Positions 1-14,800 of a stretch of 64,000 nt of DNA are shown here, piece after piece. The DNA comes from Cohnella hashimotonis. Lineage in GTDB: Bacteria > Bacillota > Bacilli > Paenibacillales > Paenibacillaceae. Every line of letters starts with the position of its first letter. Within the stretch, counting starts at the first letter, position 1. The translations under genes were made by a program, and so were the position numbers. The stretch covers positions 4,030,001 through 4,094,000 of the forward strand of contig NZ_JAGRPV010000001.1 of NCBI RefSeq assembly GCF_030014955.1. Reading direction: 5' to 3'. Under the pieces are notes generated by a model, which saw nothing but the letters and a program-made list of their open reading frames with translations, was not told where the DNA came from and searched no databases.

Positions 1-652
1 TGCCGCCGTCGACCGCTTCGCGCGGGGTCGTCACGCGCGACTGGTCGCCGAGCGCCGCGCCGGCCGGGCGGATGCCCGGCGTCACGGTGAGGAAGCCCTC
101 GCCGCAGGCGGCCTTGATCGCCTCGACCTCGAGCGGCGAGGCGACGACGCCCTGCAGCCCGGCATGCTTCGCCAACACGGCATAGCGCACGACCGCTTCC
201 TCTACGCTGCCCCCGATGCCGATCTCGCCGTTCAGCGTCTCCCGGCTCGTGCTCGTCAGCTGCGTGACGGCGATTACGAGCGGCGCCGCCTGCGCTTCGC
301 CGGCCGCCACCGCGTCGTTCACGCCCTGCATCGCAGCCTGCATCATCGCGCTGCCGCCAGCCGCGTGAACGTTGAACATATCGACGCCCATACGCGCGAT
401 GCTGCGCGCGCCGCCGCGCACCGTGTTCGGGATGTCGTGCATTTTCAGGTCGAGGAAGATCTTGAAGCCGCGCTTTTTCAGCTCCCGCACGATCTCGTGC
501 CCGGCGGCGTAGAACAGCTCCATGCCGACCTTGACCCAGCAGCCCGTACCCTCGAGCCTTGCCGCGACCTCAAGCGCTGCCTGCGCGTCGGGCTTGTCCA
601 GCCCGACCATGATCTTGGCCGCCGCTTCCTTGCGGTTCAGCGTTAACGTCAT
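1..652 (-). CDS. pyrF: Orotidine 5'-phosphate decarboxylase, 3' end cut by window edge
   Basis: Decarboxylates OMP to UMP, the last step of de novo pyrimidine synthesis. Translating the minus strand from the ATG at 652 gives about 217 residues before the edge, close to the usual 230-245. The signature loop FLDLKMHDIPNTV (about residues 65-77) carries the Asp-Lys-x-x-Asp catalytic set; the N-terminal MVGLDKP strand and the late VTPGIRP phosphate-binding loop also fit. A GGGAGG ribosome site lies about 12 bases before the ATG. It follows carB after a 127-bp gap; Bacillus has pyrK and pyrD in that gap, and they are absent here. The C-terminal 20-odd residues are outside the window. Confidence 0.95.
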   Translation of the reverse strand, partial: MTLTLNRKEAAAKIMVGLDKPDAQAALEVAARLEGTGCWVKVGMELFYAAGHEIVRELKKRGFKIFLDLKMHDIPNTVRGGARSIARMGVDMFNVHAAGGSAMMQAAMQGVNDAVAAGEAQAAPLVIAVTQLTSTSRETLNGEIGIGGSVEEAVVRYAVLAKHAGLQGVVASPLEVEAIKAACGEGFLTVTPGIRPAGAALGDQSRVTTPREAVDGG

Positions 653-725
653 CGTCTTTTTCCGCCTCCCGTTTCGGTTTTAAACGCGTTAAAATGCGTT
701 TTTGTGGCTTTTCGCCCATATAGAA

Positions 726-764
726 GCCCGATCCGCCGCCGATGAAACTGGCGGAAGACCGGGC
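726..764 (-). other. Intergenic stem-loop between carB and pyrF
   Basis: Read on the minus strand, GCCCG and CCGCC pair with GGCGG and CGGGC in a two-part hairpin just after carB, followed by a T-rich but not T-only stretch. It could be a weak terminator or an mRNA-processing hairpin that lowers pyrF expression. Seen only by eye; the pairing includes internal bulges. Confidence 0.35.
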
Positions 765-779
765 ATGGCGCGCTTTTTA

Positions 780-3981
<3,202 letters not shown>

Positions 3982-3995
<14 letters not shown>

Positions 3996-5127
3996 ACTGC
4001 AGTTCTCCTCTCAGCATCTCCGACAGTTGCGCTTGCCGCGGGCGTTCGGGGTTTTTCAGCTTGTGCTCGCGGATCATATCCAGGAACTGGTCGAACAGAT
4101 AGCTGCTGTCGAACGGTCCGGGAGCGGCTTCCGGATGGTACTGGACGCTGAAGGCCGGGAATGTGGCGTGCTTCAGGCCTTCGATCGTCTTATCGTTGTT
4201 GTTGATATGCGTCACGACCAGGTCGGTGCCCGCTACGGACTCTTCCTTGACCGTGTAGCCGTGGTTCTGCGAAGTGATGTAGCAGCGGCCGGAGGCGAGC
4301 TCCTTGACCGGGTGATTGCCGCCGCGGTGGCCGAACTTCAGCTTGTCGGTATCGGCGCCGCAAGCGAGCGCGAACAGCTGGTGGCCCAGGCAGATGCCGA
4401 AGATCGGGTATTCGCCGAGCAATTGGCGCACCGTCTCCACCGACTCCGGCACGTCCTTGGGATCGCCGGGGCCGTTGGACAGCTGGATACCGTCCGGATG
4501 CAGGCGGCGGATCTCGTCGGCCGTCGTGTTGTGCGGCACGACGATGACGTCGCAGCCGCGCTGCGTCAGCTCGCGCAGGATGCCGCTTTTCGCGCCGTAG
4601 TCGATCAGCACGATGCGCTCCTTGGTGCCCGGGCTCGAGAAAATGTTTTTCGTGGACGTCCAGGCGACCTGGTTGCGCGGCAGCGGCGTCGTACCCATGC
4701 GCTCTTGCAGCTCTTCGACGCGCTCGCTTCCCGTGGTCAGAATGCCCTTCATGACGCCGTGGCGGCGAATGATCCGCGTCAGCATGCGGGTGTCGACTTC
4801 GCTGATGCCGATGATGCCGTACTCTTTAAGCAGATGGCCGAGGGAATCCTGGGCGCGCCAGTTGCTCGGCACTTCCTCGTAGCGGCGCGTGACGAAGCCG
4901 TGGATGAACGGACGCACCGACTCGAAGTCGTCGCGCGTGATGCCGTAGTTGCCGATCAGCGGAAACGTCATCGTGACGATCTGCCCGCAATACGACGGAT
5001 CCGAGATGACCTCCTGATATCCTGTGATGCCTGTATTAAATACGACCTCGCCCACCGAAGCGCCTTCTGCGCCGAACGATTGCCCCGTAAACAGGGTGCC
5101 GTCTTCAAGTAAAAGTCTCGCTTGCAT
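3982..5127 (-). CDS. carA: Carbamoyl-phosphate synthase, small (glutaminase) subunit
   Basis: Hydrolyses glutamine and passes ammonia to CarB. 381 residues. The class I glutamine amidotransferase domain occupies the C-terminal half: nucleophile Cys in [10 protein letters not shown] (about residue 245) and the His-Glu pair in [10 protein letters not shown] (about 335); the N-terminal CPSase domain shows the [12 protein letters not shown] motif. I chose the ATG at 5127 because an AGGAG site lies 8 bases upstream; an in-frame GTG nine bases earlier sits directly on that ribosome site. It starts 5 bases after the pyrC stop and overlaps carB, as in a tight operon. Confidence 0.97.
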
Positions 5128-5132
5128 CCCGA

Positions 5133-6452
5133 TCACTCCTCGCTGCTATTAAGTATGCCTTGTTCTTCGCTCCAGACCGTCTTGCCTGCGACTATTGTGA
5201 GCGTCGGCCAGCCCGACAGCTTCCAGCCCGTAAACGGCGTGTTGCGTCCCTTCGTCAGGAAGCTCGCCGGATCGACTTCGCGTTCGCCGTCAAGATCGAT
5301 CAGCGTAATGTCCGCCGGCGCCCCGACTTCCAGCTTGCCCGTATCCAGCCGGAACACCCGGGCGGGATCGCTCGTCATTCGGCTCAGCAGGAATCCGAGC
5401 GTCCAGCGGCCGGTCTTGACGAACTTCGTGTACAGCAGCGGAAATGCCGTCTCGAAGCCGACGATGCCGAAAGGCGCGCGCTCCATGCCCTTTGCCTTTT
5501 CTTCCTCGCTGTGCGGCGCATGGTCGGTGACGATGATGTCGATCGTCCCTTCCTCTAGCGCCTTGATGCAGGCTTCCACGTCCCGCGGCGTACGCAGCGG
5601 CGGGTTCATCTTCCAGTTGGCGTCCATGGTGTCAGGAATATCCTCGTCCGACAGCAGCAGGTGGTGCGGACATACCTCCGCGGTGACGTTCACGCCGACC
5701 GACTTGCCCAGCTTGATCAGCCGAATCGACTGCTCGGTGCTGACATGACAGACGTGGTAGTGCACGCCCGTTGCCTCCGACAGCAGAATGTCACGTCCGA
5801 CGTGAATCGCCTCGGATTCGTTCGGAATGCCCTTCAGCCCATGGCGCTTTGCAAACGCACCTTCGGAAACCGCGGCGCCGACGACCAGCGAATCGTCCTC
5901 GCAGTGCGCGATGATCGGCATGTCCAGCGACTTGGCCAGCGCCATCGCGTTTTTCATCATTTGCGCATTCTGCACGCCAACGCCGTCGTCGGTGAAGCCG
6001 ATCGCGCCGGCGCTTTTAAGCGCCTCGAACTCGGTGAGCTCGCGGCCGAGCTCGTTTTTGGTAATTGCCGCGTACGGGAGGACGCGCACGCCGCAAGCCT
6101 CCTGGGCTTTGTCCAGCACCAGCTTCACCGTGTCGGGCGTATCAATGACGGGCCGCGTGTTCGGCATGCAGGCGATCGTCGTAAAGCCGCCCTTCGCCGC
6201 CGAGGCCGTGCCGGTCGCAATCGTTTCTTTATGTTCGAAGCCCGGCTCGCGCAAATGCACGTGCATGTCGATCAGTCCGGGCGATACGAGCTTGCCTGCG
6301 GCGTCGATCACTTCCGCGCTTCCCGCGTCCGGCTCAGCAGAGCCGTCGAGCCATTGCGCGACCAGGCCGTTCTCCAATTTCAAGTGCTTCTTGACCGTAT
6401 TGCCGGTCTCGGGATCGATCGTAAGTCCGTTAAGTATCCAGGTCGTCGTCAA
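5133..6452 (-). CDS. pyrC: Dihydroorotase
   Basis: Zinc amidohydrolase that cyclises N-carbamoyl-aspartate to dihydroorotate. 439 residues, slightly longer than the Bacillus enzyme (about 428). The metal-binding DMHVHLREPG motif is near residue 62, FTDDGVG near 150, and VTDHAPH near 310. Translation appears to begin at a TTG (6452) with AAGGAGG 11 bases upstream; no nearby ATG fits. It lies only 54 bp after pyrR. Its substrate is the product of aspartate carbamoyltransferase (pyrB), which normally sits immediately upstream and is missing here. Confidence 0.96.
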   Translation of the reverse strand: MTTTWILNGLTIDPETGNTVKKHLKLENGLVAQWLDGSAEPDAGSAEVIDAAGKLVSPGLIDMHVHLREPGFEHKETIATGTASAAKGGFTTIACMPNTRPVIDTPDTVKLVLDKAQEACGVRVLPYAAITKNELGRELTEFEALKSAGAIGFTDDGVGVQNAQMMKNAMALAKSLDMPIIAHCEDDSLVVGAAVSEGAFAKRHGLKGIPNESEAIHVGRDILLSEATGVHYHVCHVSTEQSIRLIKLGKSVGVNVTAEVCPHHLLLSDEDIPDTMDANWKMNPPLRTPRDVEACIKALEEGTIDIIVTDHAPHSEEEKAKGMERAPFGIVGFETAFPLLYTKFVKTGRWTLGFLLSRMTSDPARVFRLDTGKLEVGAPADITLIDLDGEREVDPASFLTKGRNTPFTGWKLSGWPTLTIVAGKTVWSEEQGILNSSEE

Positions 6453-6506
6453 AGGATTTCCTTCCTCCTTTTGCTAGTAAAGCAGCCCAGTTCGATTACG
6501 ATATGC

Positions 6507-8601
<2,095 letters not shown>

Positions 8602-8721
8602 TTGACGACACTCCTTGTCCGATGGCGGACGTGTGATGGGATCGCTTGCTTAATGGTATCACTATGCCTTAAAAAGGGCCTTCGCCGCCATGGACAAATC
8701 CGTCGATCATTTGCAGAAATT

Positions 8722-9765
8722 CTAGCGCGTGCGGAGCATGTGCAGCGCATGCTCCATGTCCTGGGGCAGCGGGGCCTCGAACAAAATCCGCTCCCCGGTG
8801 CGCGGATGATCGAACCCGAGCACGCCGGCATGAAGCGCTTGTCCTTCCATGCCTAGCGTACGGCCGGCGCGCCCACCATAGAACGGGTCGCCGACGATCG
8901 TATGTCCGATATATTTCATATGAACCCGGATCTGATGGGTCCGTCCCGTCTCGAGCTGCAGCTCGACCAGCGTATAATCTCCGAAGCGCTCGAGCACCGT
9001 GAAGTGGGTCACGGCCCGCTTGGCGCCCTTCTCGGTCACCGTGAACAGCTTGCGGTCGCCGCTGTCGCGCCCGATCGGCGCGTCGATCGTCCCGCGGTCG
9101 TGCGGCACGTTGCCGTAGACGAGCGCGGTATAGCGGCGGGTGACGGAGTGATCCTTGAGCTGCTGGGCGAGCGAGGCATGCGCGAGGTCGTTCTTGGCCG
9201 CCATGAGCAATCCCGACGTATCCTTGTCGATGCGGTGAACGATGCCCGGACGCAGGTTCCCGTTGATTCCGGACAGATCCCGGCAGTGATGCAACAATGC
9301 GTTGACAACTGTACCCGAGGCGTGGCCCGGCGCAGGATGCACGACGAAGCCCCGCGGCTTGTCGATCACGATGACATCCCCGTCTTCATAGACGACATTC
9401 AGCGGGATATCTTCAGGCTGAGCCTCGATCGGCGCCGCGTCGGGCACGTCTACGTTCAAGACGCTGCCGGCATGAAGCTTGGCGTTCGGCTTCACCTTCA
9501 TGCCGCCTACCGTCACATGACCGTCGCGGATCCAATCCTGGATTTGCGAACGCGACACGGACTCGTCTTCGATCGCGCCGGCCAGAAACTTGTCGACCCG
9601 CTGGCCCGCCGTTTCCTCGTCGATTTCCCAGGACAATGTGCCTGCAGTAACTTCTTCATCCTCGTCGGATATGGCGGACGGACGCTCTCCTTGCGGAGGC
9701 GCAGTTAAAGTCAATTCATCGTGTTCAGACGGGCTGGCGTTCGCTCGGTTCGTTCTGTTGTTCAT
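8722..9765 (-). CDS. rluD: RluD-family 23S rRNA pseudouridine synthase
   Basis: Isomerises uridines in 23S rRNA (family representatives modify helix 69). 347 residues: an acidic N-terminal extension of about 45 residues, an S4 RNA-binding domain (about 55-110, QRVDKFLAG), then the catalytic domain with HRIDKDTSGL (catalytic Asp near 180) and RTHQIRVHMKYIGHTI. The ATG at 9765 has AGGAGA seven bases upstream and overlaps the lspA stop region by 41 bases, so both are co-transcribed. It corresponds to ylyB next to lspA in Bacillus. Confidence 0.94.
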   Translation of the reverse strand: MNNRTNRANASPSEHDELTLTAPPQGERPSAISDEDEEVTAGTLSWEIDEETAGQRVDKFLAGAIEDESVSRSQIQDWIRDGHVTVGGMKVKPNAKLHAGSVLNVDVPDAAPIEAQPEDIPLNVVYEDGDVIVIDKPRGFVVHPAPGHASGTVVNALLHHCRDLSGINGNLRPGIVHRIDKDTSGLLMAAKNDLAHASLAQQLKDHSVTRRYTALVYGNVPHDRGTIDAPIGRDSGDRKLFTVTEKGAKRAVTHFTVLERFGDYTLVELQLETGRTHQIRVHMKYIGHTIVGDPFYGGRAGRTLGMEGQALHAGVLGFDHPRTGERILFEAPLPQDMEHALHMLRTR

Positions 9766-10255
9766 TCTTGGTCTCCTGTGTCGGTGTTGGCGTGAGCAGC
9801 GAATCGAGAATAATCAGACATACGCCGACGACGATCGCGGAATCGGCAATATTGAAGATCGGAAACGTATAAGAGCCGAAGTTGAATTGCAGGAAATCGA
9901 CGACCTGTCCGTAAAAAGCGCGATCGAGAAAGTTGCCAAGCGCCCCGCCCAAAATAAGCGACAGCGCGGCGAGCATCAGCCTTCTGTTGTTCCGGTGCGA
10001 CCGGTTCAGATAGATGACGATGGCGCTCACGACGACAACGGTGATCAGCAAGAAAAACCAGCGCTGCTCCTGCAAAATGCCGAAAGCCGCTCCACGGTTA
10101 TGAATAAACGTGATGAGGAAAAAGTTGCCGATGACCTTGATCTGCTCGTTCAGTTCCAGGTTGTGCTCGATGAGCTTCTTGGATACGTAATCGATGGCGA
10201 ATACGATCGCAGCCGCGAAATAGTACACCCATAAGCCGATTTGACGTCGTTGCAT
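9725..10255 (-). CDS. lspA: Lipoprotein signal peptidase (signal peptidase II)
   Basis: Membrane aspartic protease that cleaves prolipoprotein signal peptides ahead of the diacylglyceryl-cysteine. 176 residues with four hydrophobic segments; catalytic aspartates in GNFLDRAFYGQVVDF and FNIADSAIVVG. The start at 10255 (MQRRQIG) gives the family's length; the upstream open frame runs antiparallel to the yteA-type gene and is not coding. A weak GGAAGG ribosome site precedes it. The last ~20 residues are Gln/Glu/Asn-rich and overlap the rluD start. Its likely substrates here include the YlaJ-type lipoprotein. Confidence 0.95.
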   Translation of the reverse strand: MQRRQIGLWVYYFAAAIVFAIDYVSKKLIEHNLELNEQIKVIGNFFLITFIHNRGAAFGILQEQRWFFLLITVVVVSAIVIYLNRSHRNNRRLMLAALSLILGGALGNFLDRAFYGQVVDFLQFNFGSYTFPIFNIADSAIVVGVCLIILDSLLTPTPTQETKNEQQNEPSERQPV

Positions 10256-10477
10256 GTCCGGATTGCCGCCCTTCCGCGAATGATTCTGACCGCTTTGGCC
10301 GAATGCACTGATTTTAACATACCGCCGGAGCGGGCGTCCAACGTCTTTCGCCAATTCGCGGCAATGCCTCCAGTAGATGTTCATCCCTTGCCCGACATGA
10401 TTCGCCGGCCGTCCGAGCAAACTATCTCTCGTATGGAACGCCATGTCGCTTCGCGACAAAATCAAGGAGGGATCGGC

Positions 10478-11218
10478 ATGCATCGTACGTTGCCCGACAG
10501 CTTCATGTCCCTGCAGCGCCGCCGGCTGCTGGACCTTCGGGCCGATATCGAGCGCCGCGTCGGCGCGAACGGTCACTTCGGCCTGACGGATAGCTACCGC
10601 GACGCCACGGGCGAACTCAGCGGCATCGATAATCATCCCGCGGACGCCGGTACGGAGACGTTCGAGCGGGCCAAAGATATCGCCCTGCTTGAACGCGAGG
10701 CGCTGACGCTGGAAAAAATAGAAGCCGCTATCCGCCGCATGGAAACGGGCGAGTACGGCATTTGCGAAGCCTGCGGCAAATTTATTCCGACAGAACGGCT
10801 CGCAGCGCTGCCGACAGCGGTGTACTGCGTCGAACACGAGCCGATTCAGGCCGAAAAAGAAGGCCGGCCGGCCGAGGAGCTGTTCCTGCATCCGCCGTTC
10901 GGGCGCACCAGCATGGACGAGAGCGAAGATCAGAACGGCTTCGACGGCGAAGACGCCTGGCAGATCGAATCGTGGGGCAACTCGGACAGTCCGGCCATGG
11001 CGGAAGGCAACAATAACGACGACTACGGCGCGCTTTATATCGAATCGGATGAAAACGACGGCTTCGTGGAGCCGATCGAGAGCTTTCTCGCCGCCGATAT
11101 TAACGGCCGCTCGAGCGGGATCGTGCGCAACAGCGCCTATCGAAGGTATCTTGAAGCGCATGAAGGCGAAGGCTTGCTGGAGCCTGACGTTTGGACCGAC
11201 GAACAAACGAACGACTGA
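10478..11218 (+). CDS. YteA/YlyA-type DksA-TraR zinc-finger protein
   Basis: 246 residues. A helical N-terminal domain is followed by a zinc-finger block at about 95-125 (YGICEACGKFIPTERL, then YCVEHE), i.e. Cys-x2-Cys then Cys-x2-His, as in the Bacillus YteA/YlyA group rather than the four-Cys finger of DksA. The C-terminal half is acidic and low in complexity (SEDQNGFDGEDAW). Family members bind RNA polymerase and are tied to sporulation; function here is inferred. Strong AAGGAGG site 7 bases before the ATG. In Bacillus the homologue ylyA lies between ileS and lspA on the same strand; here it is inverted and diverges from lspA. Confidence 0.85.
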   Translation: MHRTLPDSFMSLQRRRLLDLRADIERRVGANGHFGLTDSYRDATGELSGIDNHPADAGTETFERAKDIALLEREALTLEKIEAAIRRMETGEYGICEACGKFIPTERLAALPTAVYCVEHEPIQAEKEGRPAEELFLHPPFGRTSMDESEDQNGFDGEDAWQIESWGNSDSPAMAEGNNNDDYGALYIESDENDGFVEPIESFLAADINGRSSGIVRNSAYRRYLEAHEGEGLLEPDVWTDEQTND

Positions 11219-11225
11219 AAAACCG

Positions 11226-11255
11226 GACGCCGGCCCGCAAGGCCGGCGTCTCTTG
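11226..11255 (+). terminator. Terminator after the YteA-type gene
   Basis: Ten-bp stem GACGCCGGCC / GGCCGGCGTC with loop CGCAA, beginning 8 bases after the stop. The following run (TCTTGGT) is only moderately T-rich. Confidence 0.7.
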
Positions 11256-11283
11256 GTATCTCAAGAAAAGCCCCCACGACCTT

Positions 11284-11649
11284 TCAATAATGCTCGATCT
11301 CCAGCTGCCGCTGCACGATCTTGACGATCTCGGCGATGTAGTCGCCGATAATCGGCAAATTCAGCGCGCCGAGAATTTGAAGCAGCCATACGATCGTAGC
11401 CGCAAAAAAAGTAAAGCCCAGCGCGATGCCGATCCCTCTGGCGATGCCCGACAGCCAGTTGCGCCATATGAGCTGCCACGGCCTGCTCATCAGGTTGACG
11501 TAATCTTTAAGCTGTGCCTTTTCCATCTGCACGGCCAATTCGTCAAGCCTCGTGGACAAGCCCTCGAGCAACCTCCGCAGCGCGCCCGCTTCTTCCGCCA
11601 GCGTCTTCATCCTGGCGTCCGATCTCGCGCCTGGTTTGTCCTCGCTCAT
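11284..11649 (-). CDS. Small membrane protein, DUF5665 type
   Basis: 121 residues from the ATG at 11649 (MSEDKPG), which has GGGAGG and GGAAGG upstream; an earlier TTG lies on those sites. Residues 10-50 form an amphipathic coiled-coil-like helix (LAEEAGALRRLLEGLSTRLDEL), then RPWQLIWRNWLSGIARGIG leads into a hydrophobic hairpin (about 70-100) containing GFTFFAATIVWLLQIL. Matches the DUF5665 family, of unknown function. It sits 207 bp after ileS, and the T-run of a long hairpin ends about 20 bases before its start codon, so expression may depend on readthrough. Confidence 0.75.
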   Translation of the reverse strand: MSEDKPGARSDARMKTLAEEAGALRRLLEGLSTRLDELAVQMEKAQLKDYVNLMSRPWQLIWRNWLSGIARGIGIALGFTFFAATIVWLLQILGALNLPIIGDYIAEIVKIVQRQLEIEHY

Positions 11650-11671
11650 GCCGCCTTCCCGCCTCCCGCGC

Positions 11672-11741
11672 AAAAAACGAGTCCTGCCGCCGGAACGCCT
11701 GGCCGGATGGCCTTGCGTTCAACTGCGGACAGGACTCGTTA
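11672..11741 (-). terminator. Long hairpin terminator after ileS / ahead of DUF5665
   Basis: Minus strand AACGAGTCCTG (11730-11740) pairs with CAGGACTCGTT; inner segments CCGC/GCGG, AACGC/GCGTT and GGCC/GGCC extend it, and six T residues follow (11672-11677). Strong intrinsic terminator by eye. It is placed inside what must be the DUF5665 leader, so it may act as an attenuator. Confidence 0.85.
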
Positions 11742-11856
11742 TAGCTTCCTGCTCTTAATCAGGTTGGCACAAATCGCCGCGGTTCATACCCCTTCGGCGC
11801 GGGGCGATCATCGGTTGCAATAGCATGCCGGAGCATTACCGAAGCTTAACCGGCGT

Positions 11857-14800
11857 TTAGCCGGCAACGATCGCGATGCCGATCCGCAGCTCGCCGGCCT
11901 GCACCGTCTCCGTCGCATCGGTGCGTCCGAACGACACGTCGTTCACGAGCACGTTGTCGCGGAGCACGTCGTCGAAGGCGCGCAGCGCCGCTTCGGTCTC
12001 GGCGTCCGCCTCGAGCACGAGGCCGACTCTTTGCTCGATCGGCAGATCGAGCTTTTTGCGCTGATCCTGCACGGCGCGGATGACCTCGCGCACGATGCCT
12101 TCCTGCACGAGCGCAGGCGTCAGCTCGGTGTTGAGCGCGACGGTGACGCCGCCGCCCGACGCGGACGCGAAGCCCGGCTTCGCCTGCTTTTCGACGAGCA
12201 GTTCGTCCAGCGTCACCGTGAGCGCCTCGCCTTCCGGCGAATTATAGGCCAGCTCGCCGGACGATACGATCTCGCGCGCTTCCTCCGCCGACAACGACTT
12301 CAGTCTGCCCTGGATGGGGCCGACGTGCTTGCCGTACTTTTTGCCCGCGAGCTTCAGGTTCAGCTTAAGCGTATAGTCGACGAAGCCGCTGTCTTCGGTC
12401 ACAAGCGTCACGGACTTGACGTTGATCTCGTCCTTCACGATCTCCTCGTACTCGGCAGCGTCGAACGGCACGCTCAGCGCGACGAGCAGCTCGGACAGCG
12501 GCTGGCGCGTCTTGAGGCCCGTTTCGTTGCGTACGTTGCGGGCGAGCTCGACGATACCGCGCGCGGTCTCCATGTCGCGCTCGAGCGCGACGTCGATCTC
12601 GCCGGCATCCGCTACCGGATAATCGGCCAGATGAACGCTGCCCTTGCCGCCAAGGTTGCCGTATAGATCTTCGGCAAGGAAAGGCAGGTACGGCGCGATG
12701 AGCTTCGCCAACGTCAGCAAAACGTTGCCGAGCGTCTGGTACGCCGCGACCTTGTCTTCGCCCAGGCCGCTTCCCCAGAAGCGGTCGCGGGAACGGCGCA
12801 CGTACCAATTGGACAGCTCGTCGACAAACGCCTCGATGCGCTTCGCAGGATTAAGGAAGTCGTTGCCGTCGAGTCCTTCGACGGTGGCGCTGACGAGCGA
12901 GTTGAGACGCGACAGAATCCAGCGGTCCAGCTTGTTCGCCGAACGTTTCGCCGGGTGCTCCTCCGGCTTGTAGCCGTCGATCGTCGCATACAGCGCATAG
13001 AATGCGTGCGTGTTGACGATCGTGTCGACGACCTTCGACTTCGCCTCGGCGACGATGCCCTTGGAGAACCGCTTGCTGTTCCAAGGCGCGCTGTCTGCGA
13101 GCAGCGCCCAACGGAAGGCGTCGGTGCCGAACTCTTCAATGATGTCCCAAGGGTCGATGACGTTGCCCTTGGATTTGCTCATTTTCTGACCGTTCTCATC
13201 CAGTACGTGCCCGGTCGAGATGACTGACTTGTAAGGCGCCCTGCCGTTGTATAACGTGGATACCGCCAGCAGACTGAAAAACCAGCCGCGGGTCTGGTCG
13301 ATTCCTTCGCAGATGAAGTCCGCGGGGTATTGCTCCTCGAACCGCTCCTTGTTCTCGAACGGATAATGCTGCTGCGCGAACGGCATCGAGCCGCTGTCGA
13401 ACCAGACGTCGATGACTTCCGGCGTCCGGTGCATCTTGCCGCCGCAGTCGCAGCGAAGCGTGATGGCGTCTACGTAAGGCTTGTGCAGCTCGATATCCTC
13501 AGCCACCTCGCCCACGGCCGCAGCGCGCAGCTCCGCGATGCTGCCAGGCGATTTTTCCGCGCCGCAGTCTTCACAGGTCCATACGTTCAGCGGCGTGCCC
13601 CAATACCGGTTGCGGCTGATGTTCCAATCGACCAGGTCTTCGAGGAACTTGCCGAACCGGCCGTCGCGCAGGTGCTCGGGATACCAGGCGATGTCTTTGT
13701 TGTTTTCGATCAGTTGCTCCTTGACCGCCGTCGTCTTGATGAACCAGCTCTCGGTCGCGTAGTACAGCAGAGGCGTCTTGCAGCGCCAGCAAAACGGATA
13801 GCTGTGCTCGTGCTTCTCCTTGTGATACAGCAGGCCGCGCTCGGACAGCGACTTCACGATGTCGATGTCGACCTCCGGATCCTTGACGAAACGTCCGGCA
13901 AAATCCTTCACCTCGTCCGTGTAGCGGCCCTGGCCGTTCACCAGCTGCAGCATCGGCACGCCGTGCTCGCGGGCGACGCGATAGTCGTCCTCGCCGTGCG
14001 CCGGCGCGATGTGGACGATCCCCGTACCGCTCGAGTCGGAGACGAACGCTGCGTCGATGATGCGGTACGCGCCGTCGAGCGGCCCGCCTGTATAAGGGAA
14101 CAGCGGCTCATAGGCCAAGCCGACGAGGTCTTTGCCCCGCACGGTGCCGAGCGTCTCGTACTCGCCCTTCATGACCTTTTCGGCCAGCGTGCCGGCCACG
14201 ATAAATGTCTCGCCGTTTTGGCTGACGCGCACGTACTCGATGTCCGGATGCACGGCGAGCGCGACGTTGGACGGCAGCGTCCAAGGCGTCGTCGTCCAGG
14301 CGAGGACGAACTCGCCGCTGTCCTTCAGCTTGAACTTGGCCGTAGCGGTCAAGTCCTTGACGTCCTCGTAGCCTTGGGCAACCTCGTGCGAGCTGAGCGT
14401 CGTCTGGCAGTCCGGGCAATATGGACTGACGCGATGGCCGCGGTACAGCAGTCCTTTGCCGTGAATCGCGGACAGCAGATGCCACACGCTCTCGATGTAT
14501 TTGTTTTCCAGCGTGATATATGGATTGTCGAGATCCGTCCAATAACCAATCGCCTCGGTGAGCTCTCTCCACTGGCGTTCGTACTCGAACACGCTCTCTT
14601 TGCACTTTTTGATAAACGGCTCGACGCCGTAGTTCTCGATCTCCTGCTTGCCGGAAATGCCGAGCTGTTTCTCGACGCCGAGCTCGACAGGCAGGCCGTG
14701 CGTGTCCCAACCTGCCTTGCGCGTGACGCGATAGCCGGACATCGTCTTGTAGCGGCTCACGAAGTCCTTGATGACGCGGCCGAGCACATGCCCGATGTGC

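Noticed and set aside
6453..6506. A hidden pyrB or fragment between pyrR and pyrC
   Set aside because: Only 54 bases are available; they hold the pyrC ribosome site and no similarity to a carbamoyltransferase.
10256..11206. N-terminal extension of LspA by over 300 residues
   Set aside because: It is antisense to the YteA-type gene, and signal peptidase II is about 160-180 residues; the start at 10255 fits.
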